Assembly: GCA_035771165.1 (NCBI GenBank)
Contig: JAWNZC010000087.1
Location: 5,649,501 to 5,713,500 of the forward strand
Direction of reading: 5' to 3'
Source: Paragorgia papillata
Taxonomy: Eukaryota; Cnidaria; Anthozoa; Scleralcyonacea; Coralliidae
Length of the DNA stretch: 64,000 nt
A program made the translations under genes and the position numbers. Shown piece by piece: positions 1-11,376 of the stretch (within the stretch, counting starts at the first letter, position 1; each line of letters starts with the position of its first letter). The notes under the pieces were generated by a model. That model had not been told where the DNA came from, ran no database searches, and was given only the letters and a program-made list of their open reading frames with translations.

Positions 1-780
1 AATATATAAAAATATCTATACATATCAGGCCTGTATACATATATAGCAGATCTTTAAGAAAGTTCAGTACATTCTGTAATAATATTTACAGAATGTATGT
101 ATAGGCTTGATATGCACCTGAATTGTGTTTTTATACAGCGAGGTCAAGCGTTTTGGACCATAAAAACAGACAAATACCAAATTTTACTCCTTAATAATTG
201 TCCACCACTCATTGTCCACTACACTTACTCTAAAGAATAAAGCTCGAAATATTAGGAAACTTCCAAAATTCTTGAGAAAAAACAAGCTTTAGTTGGCGAA
301 AGGCTCTCTTAAATTTATTAGGCGCCATCTTAGAAAAAGCCGAAATACCATGGTCGGTTCAACGGCGAATATCTCGAAAACGGTTGAGAGGTCACGGGGG
401 GTCGTCCGGATAGAATCAAACATTAGACATTTCTTCAACTTATTTCGCTAAAATTAGAGAATTCGAACCGTTGGAATTCGAGATTTTTTGCTTTGAAGAT
501 TGTTGACAAACAGGAAGTGGGGTCTTCGCTTCGCGCGACACGACCTACATAAACTGATCAAACAAAGTAGAAAAAATACATTACCTTGCAAAATCCTGCA
601 GATATGGATAGTCCAACAATATATCAAACGATATCGCTGCTTTTTTAAAGAAAAAAATGAATGACAATAGCGTATTAAATATTCGGTATTCTAAGTCCAA
701 TGCAAAAATTTCAGCCGATCAAACGATGAGAAAATGAAGCCATTTCATTGGTCGACAGTATCACGTGACAATCAGGAGGG
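1..780. other. AT-rich non-coding stretch
   Basis: No credible reading frame, RNA gene or repeat boundary was recognised. The stretch is A+T-rich with short homopolymer runs and has stops in every frame. Confidence 0.5.
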
Positions 781-874
781 AAAACTGGAAGGAAATTTCA
801 GATTTTAGGAAGGAAATTTTGCTAAAAAGAAGGATAAAAAAAGGAAATTTTGCTTTAGTCAAGTGGAAGCACTG
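781..874. repeat. End fragment of hAT-like MITE
   Basis: Repeated GGAAATTT-type words run up to the terminal word GTGGAAGCACTG. This resembles the end GTGGAAACACTG of the larger elements at 28992-31511 and 52825-54118. Only one end is present, so it is probably a truncated copy. Confidence 0.45.
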
Positions 875-1487
875 GTCGTACCTCATGAAGTATTAAATAC
901 AGTTTGGCTTGGCGAAGATGGCGGACTGCGAAGACTCTTGTGTGCTGTGAATTTAGGCCAAGAATGTCCTTTTCAAAGGTACCTGTATACCTTAACTATA
1001 AAATAGCGCCATTTAATATGGGGTTCTGCCCCAACTTTACGCGAAAATCGTGTAGATTTTATTGTACTATATTGTCATGTGTAGGGTTTTGTATGTAAAT
1101 TTCAACATGTGTAATGCATCAAAATGGATAATCCTAGTTCAGATCAGAACTTTTCTTAATAGATCGAATGGTTCGGAGATCAGATAGAATTTGATAATCA
1201 AAAATATAAGTATTTTTTTTCTATAATAAATCGCTGAACCGTCAAAATCTAATACTGTATTACTACTGTATTTTTAGTAAATTCACTTTAAAATAATTTT
1301 TCTCTTCTTCTCTTGGGTAAATTTTAGTATTTAAGAAAGAAAGAAAGATTGAGTGAGTGTTATAATTATTATTTAGTAATAATTTTACTTTTAAAAATGG
1401 GCTACCCAATCAATAATATTGGTAATCAAAAGTCATCATTAATTAATTGACTGGTAATCAGTAAACAATCAATGAAGGGGGTTTTCT
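875..1487. other. Non-coding, nothing recognised
   Basis: Includes a 64-codon open frame at 904-1098 with no recognisable similarity or composition signal, and a short AAGA run near 1335. I see no supported gene. Confidence 0.45.
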
Positions 1488-1719
1488 GTCTAGGATGTCT
1501 GAGGGTTCTCTCTTTGATGAGTAAAATCACCTGGTGTTAGACACAGTAAAACAATAAAGGAACCATTTTTGGTCACCTCAGGCAGGAATGGGTTAATCAC
1601 TTGTTAACTCATTGCTGCCTAGAATGTCTGAGGGTTCTCTCTTTAATGAGTAAAATCATCTGGTGTTAGACACAGTAAAACAATAAAGGGGCCATTTTTA
1701 ACCAGCTCAGGCAGGAATA
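1488..1719. repeat. Tandem pair of TTAAC-type palindromic repeat
   Basis: Two copies of a unit of about 129 bp lie head to tail (from about 1489 and about 1618). Each carries the words GAGTAAAATCA, CTGGTGTTAGACACAG and GGCAGGAAT. Related words recur at 46600-46680, 59265-59362, 60025-60060 and 60170-60270, so this is a dispersed short family. No coding content. Confidence 0.65.
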
Positions 1720-2004
1720 TCTAGCTTTTCTCTACGACGCATCTGATCACACCAACACCTCCACATCGAAGGTTAATGCAACGAATATTTTTCAAGTTTT
1801 TAAAAAAAATATATCATCGAAAACATGTACATTAGTTTGTTTTCCTAGGAACAAATATCAGCCCTGGAGAATAAGATGATCATGAATTTCTCTAATTTGA
1901 ATGAAGATACTGCCACAGAAATTTTTATTGCCTGTGAATAATTTGAGTAGTTAAAAGGTAATTTTAATAAAATTTGTACTATATATACATATGTTTCAAG
2001 TGTT

Positions 2005-2165
2005 AAACACTCATTAATAATTCACGAGCAAAACACAAAGGAAATCAGTAGCATGTCCATAGTTTTATATCTTTTCAATATCACTGGAAAGAATACTCAT
2101 GGTATAGAATCTGTGTGGTTGGATTTTTAAATTTGATAAAACAGCGCTGTTCATGTTTTAAACAA
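2005..2165 (-). repeat. Copy of hairpin repeat family (GTGTTTTATCAGAT type)
   Basis: In reverse complement this resembles the repeats at 17318-17600 and 62345-62625, sharing a TTTGATAAAACA word, a TGTTTTAAA word, and CCTTTGTGTTTT followed by an AATTATTAA word. Non-coding. The family end points are not defined here. Confidence 0.45.
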
Positions 2166-2202
2166 TACTTATCACATACTGGGCAGGTAGAGAAAAGTCT
2201 AC

Positions 2203-2275
2203 TTGGCCCAGCTTGGATTTGAACCCGTGACCCGTTTACTAGTCCGATGATCCACCAACTGAGCTACAGGTCAAG
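2203..2275 (-). repeat. tRNA-derived SINE head
   Basis: On the minus strand the segment has a tRNA-like A box (TAGCTCAGTTGG) and B box (GGTTCAAATCC) at tRNA-like spacing, with an anticodon-loop-like CTAGTAA between them. The flanking sequence continues as a mirrored copy at 2360-2446, so it is a retroposed SINE, not a functional tRNA gene. No CCA end or clean acceptor stem is visible. Confidence 0.6.
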
Positions 2276-2359
2276 TTGGGAGCTGAAGGTCGAATGATAG
2301 TACTTAGGCTATTTGATATTTTGAAACAGACTAGTTTCTTCAATATCTGGACAACAGTC

Positions 2360-2446
2360 TTTATACTATCATTCGACCTTCAGCTCCCAACTTGACCATC
2401 GGACTAGTAAACCAAAGGTCGCTGGTTCGAATCCCAGCTGGGCCAA
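2360..2446 (+). repeat. Second SINE head, inverted and A-box deleted
   Basis: This matches the reverse complement of the SINE at 2203-2275 including its 5' flank (CATTCGACCTTCAGCTCCCA), but about 20 bp covering the A box are missing. The B box GGTTCGAATCC is intact. The two copies form an inverted repeat around 2300-2355. Confidence 0.6.
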
Positions 2447-2459
2447 GTAGAGTTTTCTT

Positions 2460-3086
2460 AGGTGCTGTTTACATTGGAGGCGGGACGGGACGTTTGCCGG
2501 GACGGGACGTTTTTCACGTATGTTGTAGCCAGCTGAATTATCTTTCTTCCAGTGTATTTGATAGCTTCTACAGCGGTTTATTTCTCGAGGAAACATTCGG
2601 AGAAGACAGATTATAATAGCTACATGCGAAAAAGAATTTCAAAATAGCGGCCGCTATTATGATTTGGACATGTTCGGTATTTCGCTTTTAGTGCAAAGCC
2701 AGAAACTTTGCAATATTGTGACATAGTCAATCGAGATATGGTCTGGAAACTCGGCAAACTTCAAAGCGCCTATACTGAGCTGTGATTTTATGTTGAACCG
2801 TACCTTACACCGTGCACATCCTTTGTTTTAGGTTTATTAATGTTTTGTATAGCACGGTTGAGTGATTGAACTTAAACGTTGCTATTGGACAATTAGTTCA
2901 TTATGTAACGTATATGTTACAGTTAATTGATGTAATTATATATTAAATAATAATACTAGGAATGGATTATGACGTATGATTGACTAGAGAGAGTGTGATT
3001 AAAACAGATAACGTCAGACGAGATGAGACTGTGACCGCACGAATGTTGATTAAAACTTAGAAATTCTAGTACTCTTGTGTGTTCTG
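2460..3086. other. Upstream flank, possible 5' LTR of gypsy element
   Basis: The last part of this stretch should hold the 5' LTR of the element that follows, since it abuts a primer-binding-site-like sequence at about 3090. The LTR cannot be delimited because no second LTR copy exists in the window. Otherwise no feature was recognised. Confidence 0.35.
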
Positions 3087-3144
3087 GACCAACATTGGTG
3101 GCAGCGGTGGGATCTACACCGGTTTATTTTGATTGTCGATAGAA

Positions 3145-4123
3145 ATGGATCCGAACAACGAAACCGAACAGCAAGCGGTGGCCGTACCAGAAACGAAGCT
3201 CGCGGTTGGCGGTATCCGAGCTCCAAAACCATTTACAATGGGTTGTAATTTTGAGCTTTGGTTAAAGCGCTGGCAAAACTTACGCGAAATGTGTGAGAAT
3301 TCCAAAAGACTCCAAGGCAGGTGCCGTTGATTTATCGCTCGACGACAACGCGTTCCAAGCAATCGATCAGCTCGGGCTAGATATCGAAAAGGATAGTTAT
3401 GACGAAGTCAAAGCAAAACTCCTGAATCGCTTCGCGTCGAAAGCAACAGAGCCCGAATTAAGATTCAAGCTCAACCAACGTAAACAAGAACCAGGAGAAA
3501 CGTTAGAAACTTTTGCGGGTATTTTACTTGACCTAGCAAAACGAGGCCACCGTGGATTGGAACCCAAACATCAAGACGAATTAGCTCGAGACCAATTTAT
3601 TGCAGGGATACAAGACGCGAAAACGCAAGAACGCCTCCTCGTTGACTCCCCCTCGAGTTTGGATGATGCTGTTAAACTTGCGAGACGACTTACGGCAGTG
3701 CAGAAAACGCACCAGAAAATGCGAAAAGGAACGAGAGCCAAAGTTCACGCCGTGGGAGACCAACGCTCGATAGGTGATGACAGCTTAAGCGCCAGAGTTC
3801 ACGCCGTGGGAGACCGACAAACAAGCATCGATGATAGATTCGAAGCAGTCAAGAAAGGCAACACAAGCGAAATGGCCGCCGCCCTTCGCGCTAACACCGA
3901 AGTACTAACGCGGCTCATTGAGAAACTCAACGCACCGACACCTACGGAAACCGGAGGACGGAGAGGACGGAGATCAAACCCAATAACGTGTTGGAGCTGT
4001 GGTCAACTGGGGCACATGCGAAACTCGTGTCCAGAGTGGAACTCCAACATTACCCAAGATAGGCCGTCGGGAAACGAGAGTCACCTGCCGCCGCGGACCG
4101 GGCGTCAGCGGTACAACCGTTAG
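3145..4123 (+). pseudogene. Gypsy gag, frameshifted near its start
   Basis: Gag packages the element RNA into cytoplasmic particles. Translation from the ATG at 3145 gives a start typical of gypsy gag, ending in FELWLKRW. The frame then breaks at about 3295 and continues one frame over to 4123. The later part contains the capsid-like region and a CCHC zinc knuckle (CWSCGQLGHMRNSC, codons at about 3990-4033). A short repeat, KVHAVGD / RVHAVGD, occurs twice before the knuckle. I chose 3145 because the upstream start in the same frame is a TTG. A small deletion at the frame break is the likely cause. Confidence 0.8.
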
Positions 4124-4179
4124 GTCCCCAAAACAAATTTCCTGTCAACGTTAGCGCCGCAACACAATCAGCAGTCTTC

Positions 4180-4737
4180 GTGAGTGGTTTACTGAACGAC
4201 GAAGAAACCCCAATGTTGGTTGATACAGGATCTGCAGTCACTTTGGTCCTTCGTCAATTGTGGGAAAGAAGTGGGCATACGACACGGGAGCAATTACAGC
4301 CAGTCCATCAAGCCGTCGTCGTCGCGAATGGAGAGCCATTAAAGATACTGGGGTCAGCTCAAGTGAGATTTCGGGTAGGCGGTCTGGATGTGATGCAAAA
4401 TACTTTGATTACTGAAGGAGTAACCCAAGACTGTTTGCTAGGAGCTGACTTTCTAACCGAGAACGGTTGTTTAATTGACTTGAAAACAGGCTCTCTCCAC
4501 GCGGGTAAACATACCGTCGCTCTCCGATACCAAGCCAGACCACCTTGTGTTTGCCGTGTCGTCCTAAAAGACACAGTAATGGTGCGACCTAACGCAAAAA
4601 TGGTTTTTCCAGCCATTGTACGAGTGATGGAGACAATAGCACTGATTTTCCTGTCGTTTTCAAAGTTAAGGACGGTTTCGAATCAAAACACCAAGTCTTG
4701 GCAGCGAGAATTGTGGCACGACCTTCGCAGGGAATAA
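4180..4737 (+). pseudogene. Gypsy protease region of pol
   Basis: This encodes the retropepsin that processes the polyprotein. The active-site motif is visible as MLVDTGSAVTLV near the start, and LLGADFL lies where the second conserved flap/ALIGADFL-type motif of gypsy proteases is found. The frame closes at 4737. The natural continuation (AARIVARPSQGIMPI and onward) is found in another frame from about 4698, so a frameshift lies between about 4620 and 4700. It overlaps no other gene and precedes reverse transcriptase in the same element. Confidence 0.75.
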
Positions 4738-4878
4738 TGCCAATACGTATTGCTAATTTGTCGGAGACGCCGGTAACTCTTTATAGAAACCTAAGCGTGG
4801 GAAATTTCCACCCATTATGTGGTTCGAAGGCCAGCACTGACCAACCTGACGATACATTCATAGAAGTCAGCCACGTCA

Positions 4879-5346
4879 ATGCAAGTCCCAGTTCAGTCTC
4901 GAAGGTCAAGAGATCACAGCGCCAAGGAGAACATTTCAAAGGAGATAGAGGACTTGGGGCTCACGAACGATCAACAAACCAAGCTAACTCAGCTTGTAGA
5001 CGACTTTGAAGATATATTTTCCACAGGTGACGGCGATTTGGGGCGAACCAATAAAGTGTACCACAAGATCAGTACTGGAGATGCTTCTCCAATCCGTCAA
5101 AGAGCTCGTCGAGTAGCACCCCACCAAAGGTCCGAAGTCAGTCGCATGGTGGATGAGATGCAGCAGCAAGGAGTCGTTCAACCATCCCAATCACCATGGG
5201 CATCACCAATTGTTCTCGTGCGGAAGAAAGATTGGACGACAAGATTCTGCGTCGACTATCGACGTCTAAACAACGTCACGCGTAAAGATTCCTTCCCTTT
5301 GCCCCGTGTGGACGACATTCTGGATTCCCTTGGTTCTCAACGCTAG
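4879..5346 (+). pseudogene. Gypsy pol linker and start of reverse transcriptase
   Basis: Encodes the linker and the fingers part of reverse transcriptase. The motifs are QSPWASPIVLVRKKD and TRFCVDYRRLNNVT, both standard for Ty3/gypsy RT. The frame stops at 5346 in the middle of the conserved STLDL region, and the rest of RT continues in another frame from about 5348. The break lies in a short repeated word (GGTTCTCAA context), which suggests a slippage-type deletion. The sequence between 4740 and 4900 is readable only in a different frame, a further shift. Confidence 0.75.
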
Positions 5347-5348
5347 AT

Positions 5349-7790
5349 CTGGGGAGTGGCTACTGGCAAGTGGACCTTGACCCCCAAGATCGGGAGAAGT
5401 CTGCATTCGTTACACCTCAAGGGTTGTACGAATTTCGAGTAATGCCCTTTGGGTTGTGTAACGCCCCGAGCACCTTTCAATGCCTGATGGAGTTGGTGTT
5501 AGCCGGACTTACGTGGGAATCGTGTTTGGCTTATTTAGATGATGTCGTCGTCTTTGGACGAACATTTGACGAGCATCTGGAACGCTTACAATCTGTGTTC
5601 GAGAGATTTCGTGGGGCAGGGCTTAAGCTGAAACCGAAGAAGTGTCGTCCGTGTCGGCGCGAAGTAACCTTTTTGGGGCATGTGGTCAAACAAGATGGGG
5701 TGGCTGCCGACCCCGAGAAAACCGAAAGAGTTGCTTCCTGGCCAGTCCCTACGAACCCGGGTGAGTTGCGAAGCTCTTTGGGTCTCGCGTCATATTACAG
5801 ACGGTTCATTAAAGATTTCGCCAAAATCGCTAGTCCATTACATCGTCTTACCGAAAAGAAGACCGAATATCGATGGAGCGAAGAAGCTGACGATGCTTTT
5901 AGAGAATTGAAGCGGCGATTAGTTTGCGCGCCCATCCTAGCGTACCCGAGGTACTCAGACCCATTCATCCTCGACACCGACGCTAGTGATCGTGGTATTG
6001 GTGCAGTTCTGTCCCAGATACAAGACGGTAAAGAGAGAGTGATTGGCTATGGAAGCAGGACATTGACCAAAGCAGAAAGAAATTACTGCGTGACTCGCCG
6101 GGAAATGCTCGCGGTGGTTACCTTTACTCGTCATTTCCGATGCTATTTACTCGGACGGCCTTTTGTTGTTCGAACAGATCACGCGGCACTGCAGTGGTTA
6201 CAACGGTTCAAGGAGCCAGAAGGACAGGTGGCTCGGTGGTTGGAGCAACTGCAAGAGTATCATTTTCAAGCCCAACACCGACCGGAAACAAGACACAGCA
6301 ACGCTGATGCCCTGTCGGGACGACCTTGTGATCAATGTGGTGACCCACATAACGTTCATGCCGTCCATATGTCACCGCCAGAGGGTGGGGCTTCCGGGGA
6401 GTCTCTCGATGATGGGACACTAACAACCATACAATCAGCTCAGGAAGGAGATCCACAACTAGGACCTATTCGACGTCGTTTACTGGCAGGGAAGGACCGC
6501 CCTACTGTTGAAGAAATGTCTGGCTCTGGACTGAGAAATCGTGGCTATTGGGCTCAGTGGGATCAGTTGTTTCTGGAAAACGGTGTGGTTCATCAACACT
6601 GGGAAGATAGAGATGGGAAGAGAATCCTAAAGCAAATTATGGTACCACGAGAACTTGTCCTTGTCGTTATCAAAGAATTGCACGATGGAGTAGCAGGAGG
6701 GCATCTTGGCGTGACGAAAACCGTAGGGAAGGCAAGAGAACGGTTTTATTGGATAGGGTTGAGGGAAGACATCGAACTGTGGTGCCGTCAGTGTCCTGAA
6801 TGCGCTAAACGTAAATCTCCAGCAAGACCAAACCGAGCACCGTTGGTGCCTGTTCGTACCGGATTTCCAATGGAGAGGGTGGCACTAGATATTGTGGGTC
6901 CGTTACCTATTACCCAACATGGAAACAAGTACATACTCGTGGTTTCTGACTACTTTACTAGATGGCCCGAAGCCTACCCTCTTGCGAATCAAGAAGCTGA
7001 ATCCATAGCACGAGTGCTAGTCAACGAATGGATTTGTCGGTTCGGAGTCCCAATGCACATTCACTCCGACCAGGGACGTAATTTTGAGTCAAAGATCTTT
7101 AAGGAAATGTGCAATCTTCTTGGCATGGAAAAGACTCGCACCACCCCCTACCACCCACAGTCAGATGGACTCGTGGAGTGCTTCAACCGGACACTAATTG
7201 GGATGCTGAGCATACGCGTTGCAGAGGATGAGACTTCTTGGGATGATCATCTCCCCACCACTATGTTGGCCTACCGTTCCAGTGTGCAAGAATCCACTGG
7301 TTACACGGCATTCCACTTGATGTTTGGGAGAGAGATTCGACTCCCCATCGATTTGATGTTTGGTAGAGATCCTGACACGATGAAGGAGACCACCGAGTAT
7401 GTTGTACAACTCAAACAACACCTGGAGGAAGCCTACGAGCAAGTACGGAAAAGGACGGGGTTTGTACAAGGTCGGCAGAAAGACCGGTACGATCAACGAG
7501 CAGTTGGTGGCCGATACAAAGTTGGAGACCGAGTCTGGCTTCACAATCCAGCCGTCAAGAGGGGTTTAAAACCAAAGTTCCATCGTCCCTGGACTGGCCC
7601 TTTTGGCGTGGTAAAACGCATAACAGATGTGGTGTATCGTATCCAGCGCGAGGGGACAAGAGCTCGTTCAGTGGTTCACTTTCACCGGTTAAAACCTTGT
7701 GATACTCCACCCTCTATACCTGGTGAGAGAGCATCCTTATTGGAGACTAACCACAACACACCAGCTCAGAGCGACAACGAATTGAACTGA
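5349..7790 (+). pseudogene. Gypsy pol: RT palm, RNase H, integrase
   Basis: A long open frame of about 800 codons. RT has the catalytic YLDD box (residues about 55-58 counted from the ATG at 5370). RNase H carries DTDASDRGIGAVLS (about 202-215). Integrase follows with an HHCC zinc finger (HDGVAGGHLGV to CRQCPECA), a DDE core (LDIVGPLP, HSDQGRNFE, PQSDGLVECFNR) and a C-terminal GPF-type domain (KFHRPWTGPFGVV). The length and domain order match the family. The N-terminal part of RT sits in another frame upstream, so the piece is probably not functional by itself. Its stop at 7790 abuts the R2-like fragment. Confidence 0.85.
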
Positions 7791-8940
7791 CAGCAGTCAG
7801 TTCAACAATGTAGAGGCATCCAGTACTTGGAGTTGATAGGAGCAAGTCTGGACGGTATGTGTCACCAGTTATTATGGATGGACTTTTATAACCTGGAAGA
7901 TCAACATAAAGACTTGAACCACTTACGGTCTGTAGGGTCGTTGCGAGAAAGTTCAAGATAGAGTCGTGTCTCCATGTAAATCGTTCCAGGTACGACTGGC
8001 AACCTACCACTACGTGAAGAAGAGTTTCTGGAGCCAGACAAAGAGAACAATCTGAAGTTGGTGATACACCCCATCTTGCAAGGTTTTTGCGCGTGGGAAG
8101 AGAGTTATTCATATATCGTATTGTAAAATTAAAAATATTTTTCGGGAGGTTGGACTGAGACGCACACCATATTTTCGTAAGCTGGGGAAAGGAGAACTTA
8201 GTAATATTGGAGAAAAAGGATCCCTGACAGGTTAAATGGTTATGAAGTCTATCTTCTTGTCCAGAGCGAAAGTCCTTAATAACTTGCTTGGTGGAGTTAT
8301 AGACATCATACTGGATATTTGTGCTGTTACTAGTTGACTTCCAGAGTTCATTGATTGCTTGGTTTGGAGATGTTTTAAGAGCTGTACGGAGAACTGTTTG
8401 GCATTGGGTGAATTTGACAGATGGAGGACAAATATTAAGACCAAATTTGTTTCTGGTTAGGTAGACAGTACTAAGTGTTCCTGATATAGGTATTTCAAGC
8501 CATTTACGAAAGTAACTGTTCGCTATAGAATCAATGTTCTCTGAAATCCAAGTTTTTGATAAAGCAGTAACAGTCAAATGCCAGGATATTTTGGATAAAA
8601 CATAGCGACTGTACAAGAGGATTTTATTTTTTGGATGTAGTGGCTTGGAATCAATATCAGTCATTAGTTCGTCAATCAGGGAGGTGAGTTCAGACTTGTG
8701 TTGTTGATCGGACATATTGAAATCAAAGTATCTTCCTAAATATTGAAAATACTCGCCAATTTTGGTCGCTGGAATTAGTTGATTATTAATGAGGAGTTTC
8801 GGTAGATATTGGATGGATTTTGTTACAGCTTTATTAATGCCAAAAGTACTACACTTATCAATCCGTATAATCATGTTGGACCATTGGCACCAAATAGAAA
8901 AGCGGTTATAATAATAACAAAAGGTACGTATAGCGTACAT
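7791..8940 (-). pseudogene. R2-like LINE, C-terminal fragment (thumb, CCHC, endonuclease)
   Basis: This is the C-terminal part of a LINE ORF with a restriction-like endonuclease. The frame begins just after where the YADD box would be (WCQWSNMIIRIDKCSTFG is the usual following motif). It continues through the thumb, then a zinc knuckle of the form CSLC...H...C, then the endonuclease signature RPDLLL followed about a dozen residues later by YIVELT. These are family features of R2/NeSL/Hero-type elements. The RT core is missing (5' truncation near 8940). The last residues of the open frame (SSIRCRSELVCCG) are antisense gypsy sequence, so the true 3' end is cut at about 7790. Confidence 0.75.
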
Positions 8941-10345
8941 GTATCTGCGCTGAACACATTTATAGAACAGAATTTATAGACTATAAATAGTGCCTATTAT
9001 GAAACAATGGCACAAACTCGAGGTTGACATGAAATCAGAATGCATCCACTATCATCCCTGATATTCAACCTCGACTTCAAACCATTGTTCATGCCCATTG
9101 AAGCAAATTTGGGAAGTGTCTAAAGCACTCATAGTACTCTAGTTATCATACATTTCTTGTATTTTTTGTTTGTCGTGTTTACAACGATGCTACTAGGGTA
9201 AACCAGCTGCCAGGGTTACCCTAGTAGCCAGGTTATGTTTTTTCCTTGTAAATGCATTTGGTAGGCATAACGCGCCTACTTGTTATTAGTGCTTGGTAAC
9301 CAGGTCTAATAAAGTTGACCTGGGCAGCAGGATGACCCTAACTTTGACTCGGGTGCTAGGGTAACCCTACCTCCTTGTAAACAGGCTAGTTCAGTGAATG
9401 TAATAACTAATAAGTGAATGAGATAACAAGCCAATCCCTTGATATTAAAGAAAATAAATCGTGGGTCAGATCGTGGTTTATTAGATACAACTTTGTCAAC
9501 TTACAACAACCTAATATTTATTAAATAGGCACTGCTAATAAACTTGATTGCTTTAAAAAGGTAAAAGAATGCTACCTGTACATGTTGTGAAATATATACT
9601 TGTTATTCTTATTAATAAGGCAGTGAGGTTGTTACCTGACATGTATATACTGTAATATGGCACGTATCTATAAGCTAAATAGAAAAATCTAGTTCAAAAT
9701 CTTGGATTGTTTATTAGATACAACTTTATTACAGCAAGCAGTCAATGAGTACATGTGTGTACTGCTAAATACACTTGATGGCATTAAAAATGTAAAATGC
9801 TGCTACCGGTTGTGAAATAAATACTTGTAAGTTTCCTCCAAAGACAACTGTTTGCCTTCCGAAGAGTAATGTTTGTCACTTGAAGACCACGGTCTTAATA
9901 CATAAACAGTTTTATATAGTACACGTGTTGGCCTGAGTCGCCTGACTCGATATAAAATCGCCCAACGAGTTGAAAACCTTTTGTCAACTCTTCAATCGGT
10001 CTGTATAACGCACAAAAATTGTGATAGATCACACATGCAAGTTTACTATAAGTCATGTTAAAAATACTTGCCATTTCTATCAGCAATATTGTCTTTCTTC
10101 GAAAATAGTGTTGCTCTTTTGATGTGGCATAGATATGGCGACGAAATAATATTATAAACACGATCGGGATTAAAGAATACTTGTTTCCATCGTTCAACTT
10201 GACAGCTCGTACGTTGACGCCAAAAAATTCTAAGCTTCGATTGTCCCCGATGTAATTGTCGCGCATTGGTTAGAGTTTACACGAAAAAGCTAACAAACAC
10301 ACACACACACACAACACGATAGCAATATATCCGCTGCGCAGATAC

Positions 10346-10407
<62 letters not shown>

Positions 10408-10885
10408 ATAGGTAATTGAATGTCATGAAAATTTAAATATTTAGATTCACTGAAATAGTAATTTAGCCTCTGAACATGTTGTAATTAGTAATACAACCAA
10501 ACATTACGTCTAAATAAATATTTTAAATAATACAACTACCTCGAGTTTTGTGCTGGGGCCTTATATATGTCACAAGATTCTCTAGTATTTTCAGTATGTT
10601 TTGGTATGTTTGCATGAAATTGAATTTACAATCCACAATTAGTTATCTTAGACTCTCGCGTCAAATAAATACAAGTATCCGCATGTACGCATTGCGTACC
10701 TATTTTTTTTTAGAAAGGGCTATGTCATTATGCAAAACTATATACAAAATACTTGCATAGCTAACATGGTATTTTAGATTATATTTAAGCAAGCCATTCT
10801 TAAACTTACTAAACTTACTAAACTTATATGTCTATAAACAAAATGCGGACATATATAGCTAGCTTGGTATTATAGATTAGATTTA
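8941..10885. other. Non-coding, with a direct duplication and simple repeats
   Basis: About 9475-9610 and about 9710-9840 are diverged direct copies sharing GTTTATTAGATACAACTTT and a later TACTTGTAA/TACTTGTTA word. A CCCTAG/CTAGGG-rich stretch lies at 9185-9370. A (CA)n tract is at 10296-10312 and a (TAA)n tract at about 10345-10406. The open frame at 9895-10266 (minus) has no recognised similarity. Confidence 0.5.
10345..10406. repeat. (TAA)n microsatellite
   Basis: About 20 uninterrupted TAA units. Confidence 0.95.
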
Positions 10886-11170
10886 CTGTCGTGGCAATAG
10901 AAGCGTTCCTAAAAATGTTGTTGCAATATATTCCTCAAGTTGAACAATTCATTTGATAAGATTCGTTGACAACTTCCTGTTTTCTTCCTGAATTCTGTTT
11001 TGAATTTGATTGGTGTTTGGCAAATAATCCTGTTTCTTATTGGTTGTTTAAAAACCAGAAACCAATCAAATTAAAAACAGGAAGTTAGCAATAATTTTCA
11101 TCAAATGAATTGGTCAACTTGAGGAAAATATTGTAACGATATTTTAGGAACGCTTCTATTGCCACGACAG
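10886..11170. mobile_element. Foldback MITE with TA target duplication
   Basis: The ends are inverted copies starting CTGTCGTGGCAATAGAAGCG, and the similarity continues through most of the 285 bp, so the whole element folds on itself. TA dinucleotides flank both sides (10884-10885 and 11171-11172), as expected for Tc1/mariner-type mobilisation. No coding capacity. Confidence 0.8.
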
Positions 11171-11301
11171 TAGCAAGCCATTCATACCAGACGTATATGT
11201 ATATAAATAAAAGGCTTGGGTGCACTTGTCCATTTATGATGAAAAATGGTCCTTGATCACTGTATCAACTTCGTCAATACTTTTTGAGATATCCTGGTGA
11301 T

Positions 11302-11302
11302 T

Positions 11303-11375
<73 letters not shown>
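11302..11375. repeat. (CAGA)n microsatellite at the 3' end of LINE A
   Basis: A perfect tetranucleotide array, directly adjoining the 3' end of the minus-strand LINE at 11376-12937. Confidence 0.95.

Positions 11376-11376
<1 letters not shown>

Larger units (their letters stand above)
3087..7790 (+). mobile_element. Ty3/gypsy LTR retrotransposon, defective, 3' LTR absent
   Basis: The order is gag with zinc knuckle, aspartic protease, reverse transcriptase, RNase H, integrase: the Ty3/gypsy order, with integrase after RNase H. A primer-binding-site-like stretch TTGGTGGCAGCGGTGGGA precedes gag at about 3090. The reading frame shifts at about 3295, between gag and protease, at about 4690, at about 4900 and at about 5345, so the copy cannot make an intact polyprotein without repair. 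Directly after the pol stop at 7790 the sequence changes to an R2-like LINE in opposite orientation, and no 3' LTR follows. The element is therefore a truncated, inactive copy. Confidence 0.9.

Noticed and set aside
2203..2446. Two functional tRNA genes
   Set aside because: The acceptor stem is not clean, one copy lacks the A box, and the flanks are duplicated in inverted orientation, which fits SINEs.
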